Origin: Ogataea parapolymorpha DL-1 | Lineage: Eukaryota; Ascomycota; Pichiomycetes; Pichiales; Pichiaceae | Length of the DNA: 64,000 bases | Reading direction: 5' to 3' | Assembly (NCBI RefSeq): GCF_000187245.1 | Contig: NC_027866.1 | Location: 1-64,000 of the forward strand | Part shown: piece by piece, positions 8,467 through 17,493 of the stretch | Layout: each line of letters starts with the position of its first letter | Numbering within the stretch: position 1 is the stretch's first letter | Notes under the pieces: generated by a model | What the model saw: only the letters and a program-made list of their open reading frames with translations | What the model was told of the DNA's origin: nothing | Databases searched by the model: none | Program-made: the position numbers and the translations under genes

Positions 8467-10329
8467 TTACGCAAGACTCAATGTGCTTGCTTTACCTCGA
8501 ATCATATCTCTCCAACGTATGTGGTCACACCCCAGATCTTTCTCCTTCCAAACACTCGTAACAACAGAACATGCGGTTCGGACGCTTCCAAGCTCTCTTG
8601 TCTTCTGCAAAGTGGTGAATGCATTCAGAACAAACCATCTGTCTTCGTCCGCCACTGTGGACACAATGCCGATGACAAATAACGGCCATAGCAGAGACAT
8701 GTAGATGTCTGGGAGTGACCTCATCAGAGACACAATATGTTTAGAAATCTGCTGTGTATCTACGTGTCTCTTATGAAAGGATTTTGAGATTATTCCATCG
8801 TGCTGGTAGACGGCTTCTAAGTCAATCCTAGCAAATAAGTAGATGATAGCCGTTAGGCGTTTTATCTCGGCAATTGTTTCAATATAGTGCGCATCTTCAT
8901 CACTGACTTCCGGAGTCGATTCGAATTCTTGGCAGAGTTCCTGAATTTCTCGATGCAGATGTTCGCGTCTGATCCAAACCTCTGTCTCAATTGCATCGCG
9001 ACTAACTTGTGATGTTTCCAGCTCTAAGTCCTCATAGCATTTACCAAGCATGGAAATTCGATGAATTATTGAGATCAGATACGCGCTGCAGCCAAGAACG
9101 AGATCAATTCGAGTGTCACCATCATTGCGAAGTGTTTCCAAATGAGGGTCATCGAAGATTGGTTGTGGTAATCTTGGAAGAGGCACGGAGTAGTTTGAAT
9201 GGTTTTCCCCAACCCAGGCCGTTTCTCCCATCACCTCGTGGCTGATAAAGTACCTTGTGAAAAATTTGGACAACGGATTCTCGTTAGTGCGCATTCGAGT
9301 TTCTTTCAGTAACTCTTTTGCCTGGGCAAGATGCGTGGTCCACTGAGCTCCAGACCCGCAGTTTGAGGAAATCTCCTTGAAGCAGAGCATTATGATGGTT
9401 GCAAGAACCTCGTCCAAGTTATGTATATCTCTAATGGCGTGTGGAAGCTCCCCTAGCACCTGCTTTGTGTAGGTTTCAGATATTTCTTCAAACTCTTTCT
9501 TTCCTAGAAGAAATAACTGGTACGCACTAGCGGCCAGGATCGAATTCAGCACCATTGCTGATCCTGCAGCCAGTGGAACAATTAGATAAAGGTAAGGATT
9601 TGTTTCGGGATTCAACTTATACCGAAACGAATCGATTGATTCAAGTGGGTGTGACGACAGCTTAGACTTTTCTGGATAACACACACAGACAGGGCAAATG
9701 GAGTTGATGAAGTATAAAAGAAGCTCGCGTTCTTGAGGCTCTAGGTTTGCAAGCGATGATTTGTTCTCAGGTTCCATCACAAACTCGCTGGGCGAACCTA
9801 TGGAATAAGGATACTCAAATTCCTGTAATGCCCCCAGAAGAAAGGCATCTTCCGACGGTGTCGGCAAAGTACTAGGAAATGAGTGTGATTCCTGCGGACT
9901 GGGAAGTTGTTTGGGTGTTTGGGCAGGTATGCTCGCTGTTGCATCATCGCGCTCCATAATATTGGTAAAATCCTGTTTGGTTATATTAATGAATAAGGTT
10001 TTGGCGTTTTGCAAAGGTAGCCATGGTACGTGGTCGGATGCTACCCGCTGACTAAGAGTTTGTTCGTACTCCCCATTTACATTTTCGATCTGTTGCTGTT
10101 TGATCCTTTTATACTGTTCTGACCGACCAAATGCAATCCCTCGCACAAATGCATCCTGTTCCCATACCACCCTTTGATCGTACGCGCAAGCTCTGTCTAA
10201 TCGCGCACAGTTGTTGCATCGCGGATGAGTTTCTTGAATTAGATCACATATCCATCACTTACCGTCACACTTCACGCGCCTCTGTCGACAAGTCAAACAG
10301 CCTTTGCGGCTTCGCTTATCCCTAGGCAT
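8467..10329 (-). CDS. Zn2Cys6 transcription factor of the catabolic cluster (spliced)
   Basis: Read as two exons, 10329-10263 and 10232-8467, giving 610 residues. Exon 1 starts with ATG at 10327-10329 and encodes MPRDKRSRKGCLTCRQRRVKC; a GT..AG intron of 30 nt removes an in-frame TGA. Exon 2 continues ETHPRCNNCARLDRAC. Spliced, the cysteines fall at C-x2-C-x6-C-x6-C-x2-C-x6-C, the exact Gal4-type spacing, so the junction is well supported. The rest resembles a fungal-specific regulatory domain: helical, rich in Leu and Ser, with no other recognised motif. The promoter is shared with a PhyH dioxygenase and contains a cluster operator 63 bp upstream. It is convergent with the flavoprotein. It is the natural candidate for the protein that binds the four operator copies (inference). 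Confidence 0.85.
10233..10262 (-). other. 30-nt intron in the zinc-cluster region
   Basis: On the minus strand the intron begins GTAAGT (10262-10257) and ends CAAG (last G at 10233). A branch-like TCTAAT lies about 8 nt before the acceptor. It is 30 nt, a multiple of three, and contains an in-frame TGA; only its removal restores the six-cysteine spacing. It is far shorter than ordinary yeast introns (about 50 nt and up). Confidence 0.75.
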
Positions 10330-10391
10330 TTTTGAGATTTTGCAATAGGGACTTGTGGGGAAAAATATGATAAAGATAATAATTTTCCTCA

Positions 10392-10404
10392 GCTCGTTTC
10401 GACC
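10392..10404. promoter_or_regulatory. Cluster operator copy 4
   Basis: GCTCG-TTT-CGACC, one mismatch from the inverted repeat, in the context TCAGCTCGTTTCGACCTTC. It lies 63 bp upstream of the regulator ATG and 120 bp upstream of the PhyH ATG. The gap also holds GATAAA at about 10369 and a CACGTG box at about 10484. Confidence 0.6.
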
Positions 10405-10523
10405 TTCCAAAATCTATCTATCCAAGATTTTAAGTTTTCACAGCCTTTATCTCTCCCTCCCGATTCAGGAAACTCCGCCGTTCACGTGATAGGCCTTATC
10501 TCCGGCCAATATTTTTTTTCCTC

Positions 10524-11531
10524 ATGTCCATTACAGAGCTCTTTCCTGACGCCATCACAGACGGTGAGGGCACCACCTACATCCCCCTCAAAGACTCAAA
10601 GTATAGTAATGATTATACTGAGCATCTATTCTCTGCTAAACACCACGATTGGCGCGACGATTTCGTCAGAAACGGCTACGTCGTGATTAAGAATGCTATT
10701 CCACGACACCGCGCGCTTAAGTACCAGAAGGAAGTTTTCCAGCTGGTAAATACATTCGCCAACGTTGACTTTGACGAACCCGCCTCATGGACAACAGAAA
10801 CCCTGCCCTCCGTGCCGGGCAACATTTACAGCGGCCACGGACTCAACCACGAAAAAGTGTTCTGGGAAGCACGGCTTGAGCAGGGCGTTATCGATGCATT
10901 TGCGCATCTCTGGGGTACTAACCAGCTCCTTGTGTCCTACGATGGCTTTAATTTGACGCTCCCGGTTGAGCGAACTATCCAACCGTGGCCACATTTTGAC
11001 CAGTCGCCGTATAAACGGGGCCTGCACTGTGCGCAGGGAATTATATGTTTGAGCGACCACAGTCCTTCTGACGGCGGTTTAGTTGTTTACCGAGGCTCCC
11101 ATCTTTTGTTTGAGGAGTTTTTCAAGACTGTTCCTGATTGGGAAAAGAACGACTACGTTGAGCTGACTTCTTCGCAGCTCGCGTGGTTTACAGAGCGCGG
11201 ATGTGAGGAGGTCAAGATCTCGTGCGACGCTGGCGACCTTATTATTTGGGACTCGCGGACATGCCACTGGGGAAAACCTCCGACGGAAAAAAGTGAACAC
11301 GTCCGCACGGTCCTTTATGCATCGTATGCTCCGGCGCAATTCGCGTCGGCCGAGTTTTTAGAGAAACGTAGCAGGCTGTTCTACGCCGGTGAGGGAACCA
11401 CGCACTGGACCCACACAAATTTGGCGTCGTACTCGGCACACATCCCTGCGCTCGCTCACAGAAATAGGCCCCGTAGTCCGCCAGAGCTTTCCGACAGGCT
11501 GCTGCAGCTGGCGGGTATAAAAAGTTACTAA
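10524..11531 (+). CDS. Phytanoyl-CoA dioxygenase (PhyH) family protein
   Basis: 335 residues. The Fe(II)/2-oxoglutarate oxygenase core is complete: His157-x-Asp159 (HFDQ), the distal His248 (RTCHWG) and Arg261 (HVRTV), which would bind the 2-oxoglutarate carboxylate. Such enzymes hydroxylate or oxidatively demethylate small molecules; the substrate is not evident, and no CoA-binding or peroxisomal signal is seen (ends KSY). It is divergent from the cluster regulator and followed 31 bp later by a transporter on the same strand. The coding sequence is clearly richer in G+C than the four genes to its left, so it may belong to a different ancestral block even though it shares the operator-containing promoter. 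Confidence 0.85.
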   Translation: MSITELFPDAITDGEGTTYIPLKDSKYSNDYTEHLFSAKHHDWRDDFVRNGYVVIKNAIPRHRALKYQKEVFQLVNTFANVDFDEPASWTTETLPSVPGNIYSGHGLNHEKVFWEARLEQGVIDAFAHLWGTNQLLVSYDGFNLTLPVERTIQPWPHFDQSPYKRGLHCAQGIICLSDHSPSDGGLVVYRGSHLLFEEFFKTVPDWEKNDYVELTSSQLAWFTERGCEEVKISCDAGDLIIWDSRTCHWGKPPTEKSEHVRTVLYASYAPAQFASAEFLEKRSRLFYAGEGTTHWTHTNLASYSAHIPALAHRNRPRSPPELSDRLLQLAGIKSY

Positions 11532-11562
11532 TTCCGCAAATAAGGTTTTTTTTTCTTATCTA

Positions 11563-13056
11563 ATGTCCAAAGAAAAAACAACCGTCACCGTCGAGGAGGT
11601 CGCGGCCGTCCGCCACGGCGACCCTGTGCTGGCCCAGAAGCTGCACCTGATCAATAATGCCATTGATGAGATTGGCTTCACTTGGTACCATTTCCAGCTT
11701 TTCTGCATCGCCGGCTACGGCTACGCGGTGGACTCGCAATTAGAGCTCATCCAATCGTCGGTGCATTCGTACGTTGCACTCCAATTTGGAGCAGACTACC
11801 CCACGGATACCCAGACCACGTACGTAGGCTACGTTCTGGGCGCGCTTTTCTGGGGTTTTGGCGGCGATCTTATTGGTAGAAAGCTCGCGTTCAACACGTC
11901 GCTGATTCTCGCCGCGCTGTTGGGCTTTGCAACCGGCGGCATGAACTCGTTTGCCACGTACTGCGTCTTCAACGCGCTGGCCAACTTCTGTGCCGGTGGA
12001 AACCTTGTCATGGACGTTACCGTGTTCATGGAGTATGTGCCATTCAAGTGGCAGTTTCTGAACACCATGATGGCTATGTGGTGGGGGATAGGACAGACGG
12101 TGAATAATCTTATCTGCTGGGGGTTTTTGCCCAACTACAGCAGTGGCTGGCGGTATGTGTGGTACACCAATAGCGGCATAATTCTGTTTTGCGGCCTGCT
12201 ACGGCTCTTTGTGCTGCGGCTAGATGAAACTCCGAAGTTCTTGGTGTCGACCGGCCGCGACGATGAGGCAGTGCAAGCTCTGCAGAGAATTGCCCGCAAG
12301 TACAATCGTCAATGCTCTCTCACGCTGGACCAGCTACAGGCGTGCGGCGAACTGTGCTCAGACTATTATTCGCCACAGCAGGGCTGGCAGCCGGCCAAAA
12401 TGCTTGCGGCTGTTAAGGAACACGTGCGGATCCTCTACCAGAACAAAATCGTCGCGTACTCCACCACGTCCCTCATGTTCTCGTACCTGCTGGTGGGCTT
12501 CTCGTCCAGTATCTTCTATAACTTCCTTTACATTTACATCCAGTCGCACGGCGGCAACACGGCGGCGCCCAGCCACATCGTGTACAGAAACTCGACGCTG
12601 TCGTATATGACGGCGATTTTCGGGCCTATCTTCTCGGCACTACTTGTGAGAGCCTTTGGTAGACGCTATACCATGCTGTTTGGAGGCATGGCCACCATGG
12701 CCATCATGTTTGGGTATACAACCGTGCGCACACCGGCCGGCGACGCTGGCTTTTCGTCTGCTACCAATTTTTTCATGAACGTGTACTATGGCTGTCTCTA
12801 CGCATATGCGACAGAAATCTTCCCAGCACAGGCGCGTGGTACAGGAATGGGGCTGGCCTCTGTTTTGGGCGCCATTGGTGGAGCCCTGTCCCCTGTGGCA
12901 TACTATTTCGGTGAGAGCTCTGGCACCTCGGTTCCTATCTGGCTCGCAGGCGCACTCTTTGGCGTGCTTGGTATTCTGGCTGCCCTCTACCCATTTGAGC
13001 CCTCTGGCAGGGGCCTTAATCTGGTGCGGTCTGGAAATAGAAGTGAGGTTATCTAG
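11563..13056 (+). CDS. SV2/SP-type major facilitator transporter
   Basis: 497 residues with about twelve membrane spans. A conserved acidic 'NAIDEIGFTWYH' segment precedes span 1, DLIGRK stands in the loop after span 2, and 'ATEIFPAQARGTG' lies before span 11. These are marks of the SV2-like branch of the major facilitator superfamily, which in fungi carries organic ions or carboxylates; the substrate is unknown. The ATG at 11563 is only 31 bp after the PhyH stop, in the same direction, so the two are likely functionally linked, the transporter supplying the dioxygenase substrate (inference). Confidence 0.85.
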   Translation: MSKEKTTVTVEEVAAVRHGDPVLAQKLHLINNAIDEIGFTWYHFQLFCIAGYGYAVDSQLELIQSSVHSYVALQFGADYPTDTQTTYVGYVLGALFWGFGGDLIGRKLAFNTSLILAALLGFATGGMNSFATYCVFNALANFCAGGNLVMDVTVFMEYVPFKWQFLNTMMAMWWGIGQTVNNLICWGFLPNYSSGWRYVWYTNSGIILFCGLLRLFVLRLDETPKFLVSTGRDDEAVQALQRIARKYNRQCSLTLDQLQACGELCSDYYSPQQGWQPAKMLAAVKEHVRILYQNKIVAYSTTSLMFSYLLVGFSSSIFYNFLYIYIQSHGGNTAAPSHIVYRNSTLSYMTAIFGPIFSALLVRAFGRRYTMLFGGMATMAIMFGYTTVRTPAGDAGFSSATNFFMNVYYGCLYAYATEIFPAQARGTGMGLASVLGAIGGALSPVAYYFGESSGTSVPIWLAGALFGVLGILAALYPFEPSGRGLNLVRSGNRSEVI

Positions 13057-13294
13057 TCAAGCTTATTAATGAAGCAATAAACTTTACGGAATTCGGGTTA
13101 AATGCGGAGCTGTGATTTTTTGAGACATCTTTGAAGATCAGCTCTTATGCACCCTAAGAAACTTTAGCAAGTGGTATTACATGACGTCTTTTTTCCGTTA
13201 ACCCCTTCAGCGACGGACTTAAAAGTATAAAGCCCAGAGACTGAGTCTTCCGGCGCCCTATAAAAGGGCCAGTCTTTCACTCATTCTTTCCAAC
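13057..13294 (+). promoter_or_regulatory. Promoter of the aldo-keto reductase
   Basis: TATAAAAG at 13259-13266 lies about 30 bp before the ATG. An ATF/CREB-type TGACGTC is at 13192-13198, a class of site bound by Sko1/Atf1 in stress responses. No gene is seen in this gap. Confidence 0.5.
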
Positions 13295-14377
13295 ATGCCA
13301 CCAAAGTTTAACTCGTTCAAGTGGGATACCATTCCAGAAGACCTCTACACCCGGCTGGGAAAGTCCGGCCTCCAGATTTCTAGAATCGTCCTAGGATGTA
13401 TGTCCTATGGCCGCAAGTCGTGGTTTGACTTTGTGCTAGAAGACGAGGACGAAGTGTTCACGATCATGAAGAAAGCTTATGACAGCGGAATTCGTACTTT
13501 TGACACCTCGTGCAATTACTCCAACGGATTCTCTGAAATCCTCGTTGGAAAGTTCCTCAAGAAACACAACATCGACAGACGCACGGTCGTTATCTTGAGC
13601 AAGTGTTTTTTCCCTCCTAACGAGTCGGATCCAGACACAAACATCATCGTCCCCGGAACGGCCGAAGGATCGGAGTACATCAACCGATACGGGCTTTCGA
13701 GAACCAACATCCTGGACTCTGTGGATAAAAGTATCGAAAGACTTGGCACTCACATCGACGTGCTACAGGTCCATCGGTTCGACACAAACACACCGATCGA
13801 GGAGACGATGGAGGCGCTGCACGATGTTGTCAAGTCCGGCAAAGTTAAGTACATCGGAGCTTCTACCATGAGAGCGTACCAGTTTGTTGAAATGCAACAC
13901 GTTGCCGAGCTGCACGGTTGGACCAAGTTTATCTCTATGCAGAGCTATTACTCTCTGTTCTACAGAGAGGAGGAAGACGAGCTGATTGCGTACTGCAAGA
14001 AAACTGGAGTTGGACTTATTCCGTACTCACCGCTCGCCGGAGGAGTGCTAGCCAGGCCATTCGATAAGATGTTCAACACTACACCTCGTTCCAGTATAGG
14101 TCTTTCAGTTGCCATGTTCGGATTGAACGAGATTACCGACAAGGACAAATTACTGCTTTCCAGAATTGAGGAATTGGCAAACAAACACAGGGTGAAAATG
14201 GCCACTGTGGCCATCGCCTGGTGCTTGGCCAAGGACCACAATCCTATTCTGGGTCTCAACAAGGTGGAGAGAATCGACGATGCAATAGCCGCTATCAAGC
14301 TGAAACTCACCGATGAGGAAGTTGCGTATCTTGACGAACCAGATGTTTCCCGAAAGCTGCCTAACTTATACCACTAG
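13295..14377 (+). CDS. Aldo-keto reductase (YPL088W/AAD-like)
   Basis: 360 residues folding as an NADPH-dependent (beta/alpha)8 barrel. The catalytic tetrad is complete: Asp70, Tyr75 (CNYSNG), Lys103 (ILSKC) and His160 (LQVHRFD). A C-terminal GLNKVERIDDAI cofactor segment is also present. The pattern fits the aryl-alcohol/versiconal-acetate reductase group that reduces aldehydes, closest in appearance to yeast YPL088W. The strong TATA box and TGACGTC element upstream suggest stress-inducible expression. It is convergent with the amino-acid permease that follows, with a 50-bp gap. Confidence 0.9.
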   Translation: MPPKFNSFKWDTIPEDLYTRLGKSGLQISRIVLGCMSYGRKSWFDFVLEDEDEVFTIMKKAYDSGIRTFDTSCNYSNGFSEILVGKFLKKHNIDRRTVVILSKCFFPPNESDPDTNIIVPGTAEGSEYINRYGLSRTNILDSVDKSIERLGTHIDVLQVHRFDTNTPIEETMEALHDVVKSGKVKYIGASTMRAYQFVEMQHVAELHGWTKFISMQSYYSLFYREEEDELIAYCKKTGVGLIPYSPLAGGVLARPFDKMFNTTPRSSIGLSVAMFGLNEITDKDKLLLSRIEELANKHRVKMATVAIAWCLAKDHNPILGLNKVERIDDAIAAIKLKLTDEEVAYLDEPDVSRKLPNLYH

Positions 14378-14427
14378 CATTTAATACTAGATTTAAATAG
14401 TCTTAAGATTTAAATAATGTTATTTTT

Positions 14428-16077
14428 TTAACTCCACAACAGAGAAAGGAACTTATATATACCCTTTGGAGGCACGTCATTCTCCGGTCTAGTTTTGTAG
14501 TCCTCCATCAGAGCTGGAATGATGATGTCCTTGAGGTCGATCTGCGGAGTGCGTTTGGAGATCTTCCAAGCGAGATAGAAAATCACAAACAGCATTGGGG
14601 AGCAGTAAGCAGACACAAATGTGGAGGTCTTCCAGTTCCCGTGGATAAAAGTGGTGAATCCACCTGTCACCAGAAGAATGACCGATGCGATAAGCGAGAT
14701 CCATGCTCCGGCAGGTGCCAATCTGTTGTGGTACGGAAGATCGGATCTCTTGTATCCCTGGACTTTCAGTGCCCTATTCATTCTGATGTGGCAGATAGAA
14801 ATAAGGATCCAGCCAAGCAGCAGGTTAGACGAGGTGATGTTTTGGAACCAGCTGAAAACTGTAGCTGCCGTGCTATCGATACTCATATAGGACAGAGCCA
14901 GGAACAGCAAAGCCAAGACGACGCCCACAAATGGAACGTTAAGTCTCTTGTTGGTCTTCAAAAAAATTCTAGGGGCCTGTTTCTTTGCCGCAAGCGAAAA
15001 CAAGACTCTGGCAGAGCTGGTGATACCAGCGTTGGCCTCAGACCATGCAGAGGTAAGAGTGAGCGCATTGACCACGTGGGGAAGCACCTTGATGCCTCCT
15101 CTTTCGAATGCAACCACGTATGGCGAGTGAGCTGCTGTTCCGTCGCTCACGGCGATTTTCTTATCGTTGTATGGCACAATCAAACTCAAAACGAAGACTG
15201 CAATCATGTAGAGAGAGACGACTCTGTACAGAATTCTTTTGGCGGCACGAGGAATGTTTGTGCGTGGGTTTTTGGTCTCACCAGCTAAAAGCGCAATACC
15301 CTGAACTCCACCGTAAGAATAAACGACCGACGACAGAGCAGCCCAGAAACCAATAAACTTACCAATATTGCCGGTCTTGACAAACTCCGCAAATGGGCCA
15401 GGATCTTTCCAGTAGTGGAAACCAAGTCTCTCCTGACCCTTGACTCCTCCCAAATCCAGCACTAGACCAGCTAGCACAAGGATAGCAATGAGAGAGATTT
15501 TGAGCAGCGCAAACACAAACTCGACTTCTCCGTATATTCTGATCGAAAACAGATTGGTGACGGCAATTGGAACCGCCAGAACACTGATCCACACAGCAGG
15601 ACTGAGGTTGCTCCAGTACTGAATGATAAGGGCTGCGGAAACAAGGCCTCCTGGAAGAAGGTGTTGCCAGAGCGAAAGGTAACCATAGGCGAAGCCGACA
15701 GCCTCGTCAATGAAGATCTCTGAATGTCTGATTGTAGATCCCGTCAGAGGAGCCAAAGCTGCCACCTCGGCGAAAGCGATCTGGTTCAGGCCCACAATGA
15801 CTCCAATGAGGGCGTACGCAATGAGGATACCGACCGGCCCTGTTTTGGCCAGTGTTCCTCCACTGCTCAGAAACAAACCCGTACCAAAAACACTGACTAG
15901 CGCAATCATACCGATGTGTCTGTCTTTCAGGGTCCTTTTCAGATGCGTGTCATCGACCTCGAAGAGCTCGCTGGCCGAGTCTTGAGGCACGATGCTGACA
16001 GTCTCAAGGTTGGCGACAGATTTTCTCTCCTCCTCGCTGTTGTCAAAGTTGGCTTTGGACATTATGGATAGGAACAT
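14428..16077 (-). CDS. Amino-acid permease (APC/YAT family)
   Basis: 549 residues from the first ATG, or 544 from the second at 16062. A typical fungal YAT permease: soluble N-tail, 'LK.RHIGMIAL' leading into span 1 with 'GTGLFLSSGG', about twelve spans, and the family block YWKDPGPFAEF near residues 240-250. It imports amino acids with protons at the plasma membrane; specificity cannot be read. A TATA box on the minus strand at 16096-16103 is only about 19 nt from the first ATG. Transcripts probably begin inside or after it, which favours the second ATG (MSKANF). Confidence 0.9.
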   Translation of the reverse strand: MFLSIMSKANFDNSEEERKSVANLETVSIVPQDSASELFEVDDTHLKRTLKDRHIGMIALVSVFGTGLFLSSGGTLAKTGPVGILIAYALIGVIVGLNQIAFAEVAALAPLTGSTIRHSEIFIDEAVGFAYGYLSLWQHLLPGGLVSAALIIQYWSNLSPAVWISVLAVPIAVTNLFSIRIYGEVEFVFALLKISLIAILVLAGLVLDLGGVKGQERLGFHYWKDPGPFAEFVKTGNIGKFIGFWAALSSVVYSYGGVQGIALLAGETKNPRTNIPRAAKRILYRVVSLYMIAVFVLSLIVPYNDKKIAVSDGTAAHSPYVVAFERGGIKVLPHVVNALTLTSAWSEANAGITSSARVLFSLAAKKQAPRIFLKTNKRLNVPFVGVVLALLFLALSYMSIDSTAATVFSWFQNITSSNLLLGWILISICHIRMNRALKVQGYKRSDLPYHNRLAPAGAWISLIASVILLVTGGFTTFIHGNWKTSTFVSAYCSPMLFVIFYLAWKISKRTPQIDLKDIIIPALMEDYKTRPENDVPPKGIYKFLSLLWS

Positions 16078-16536
16078 AGACCGTCCCGGGACACCATTTT
16101 ATAATCTCTGGGAAGTGTCACAGCCATGGATCCACAACAAACAGCCACATCTTTAATGCAGGTTTTTTTTTCAGCTTCCAAACGGCATTTTTTTTGACAG
16201 GGTCTTGGGAAAACGATAGCTATTCAGTGATGGTCAGCATCTTCTTGCCAGACAGGGCCTGCTGTTTGTCCTGGTGCCCAACCGTCCTGGTGCTACATCC
16301 TCCTCGGAGCCCTCCCCCTTCCGTGTTTCGCGCCCATCGATAGAAGCTTACTGGTGTGGCTACGGAACGCCGTTCGTGCACTCGCTGCCCCAGAATATTT
16401 CTGCGCTGAATGGCAACTGGGGCGCTCGATAATCTCACGACTTGAAAATTTATCCAGCTTCGTGTGGTCCTGCATAAGCTGCACTGCCCGACAACAGCTG
16501 AAAAATTCTGTGAAATTTGTACTCGAGCCAGCGAAA
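16078..16536. promoter_or_regulatory. Divergent promoter region, amino-acid permease / shikimate dehydrogenase-like gene
   Basis: 459 bp with no supported gene. The reading frame of the dehydrogenase stays open back to 16354 but has only a GTG there and no similarity to the family, so it is taken as non-coding leader. The permease TATA is at 16096-16103. Two poly-T runs lie at about 16164-16201 and a CCTCCTCGGAGCCCTCCCCC tract at about 16299. No TATA is evident for the dehydrogenase. Confidence 0.5.
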
Positions 16537-17481
16537 ATGACCCAGGATCAGCTTGAGCCACTGCGGCCATGGCATATTCTGCATAAGGAAAAACACATTA
16601 TCTACCTCTGCGGTAAGGGAACACAACACAGCAAGGCTCCGCTGCTGCTAAATACCATGTTTGCGGCAAAAGGTCTTGACTGGGAGTACCAGCTTCTCGA
16701 TACAGACGACGCCGAGGCCTTCAGCAAAATGCTCGCCTCGGGGAAAATGATCGGGTGTGCAGTGACTATGCCCAACAAGGTGACTTTCAGCTCTCTTGTC
16801 GACCAGCTGACCGAGGACGCCAGAGTTGTCGGATCTATCAACACGGTTTTCGCGCGAAAAAATTCCGGAACCGGCCAAATAGTGTATGTGGGGGCCAACA
16901 CCGACATCATCGGGGTCAGAGACTCGTTCTTGTTCAACGAGACGGCAAGGCAGAAGTGTCTGGAAGTGCGGCCAGGTCTCGTGTATGGCGCCGGCGGAGC
17001 TTGTAGAGCAGCAATATATGCGCTCCACACGTACCTCGGATGCCCTAAAATTTACGTCATCAACAGATTTGCACACGAGGTGGAAACTGTGGCTAAGAGT
17101 ATGAAGGAGAACGGCTTTGCAGGTGAAATCATCCATCTGAGCACTCCACAAGAGGCACGTCGCGTAGAGTTGCCTAAGTTCATAGTTTTGGCGGTGCCGA
17201 ACATCAAGCCTCAGACAGCCGAAGAAAAATTGGCCAAGGCCACACTGGACGTTTTCATCGAATCCACCAAGGGTTCCGTGCTAGAAATGTGTTACCACCC
17301 AATTATCCGGACACTTCTGTATGATGAGTTTGAGAAAAAGGGCTGGAACGTGATTCCAGGCTGGGAAGCCGTGATATACCAGGGCGCAGCCCAATTTGGC
17401 TACTGGACCGGAATACCTTTGGAGGAAACTCCTGTCGAGCATGCCTCACGAACTCTTCGTAAAAATCTAGAAAATGTTTAG
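16537..17481 (+). CDS. Stand-alone shikimate/quinate dehydrogenase
   Basis: 314 residues from the ATG at 16537. The substrate domain has GKGTQHSKAP (26-35; family SxS loop as H-S), VTMPNK with catalytic Lys81, SINTVF, and NTD with Asp123. The nucleotide domain has GAGGACRAA at 151-159. In yeasts biosynthetic shikimate dehydrogenase is fused in the pentafunctional ARO1, so a free copy points to catabolism of quinate or shikimate, giving 3-dehydroquinate or 3-dehydroshikimate. It is convergent with a quinate-type sugar-family transporter 12 bp away, which supports this. No dehydroquinase or dehydroshikimate dehydratase gene is in the window, so the rest of the path must lie elsewhere. Quinate versus shikimate and NAD versus NADP are not settled. 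Confidence 0.85.
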   Translation: MTQDQLEPLRPWHILHKEKHIIYLCGKGTQHSKAPLLLNTMFAAKGLDWEYQLLDTDDAEAFSKMLASGKMIGCAVTMPNKVTFSSLVDQLTEDARVVGSINTVFARKNSGTGQIVYVGANTDIIGVRDSFLFNETARQKCLEVRPGLVYGAGGACRAAIYALHTYLGCPKIYVINRFAHEVETVAKSMKENGFAGEIIHLSTPQEARRVELPKFIVLAVPNIKPQTAEEKLAKATLDVFIESTKGSVLEMCYHPIIRTLLYDEFEKKGWNVIPGWEAVIYQGAAQFGYWTGIPLEETPVEHASRTLRKNLENV

Positions 17482-17493
17482 TCGTTAAATACA

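Noticed and set aside
16354..16536. N-terminal extension of the shikimate/quinate dehydrogenase
   Set aside because: It starts with GTG, has no ATG and no similarity to the family; the ATG at 16537 fits the fold.
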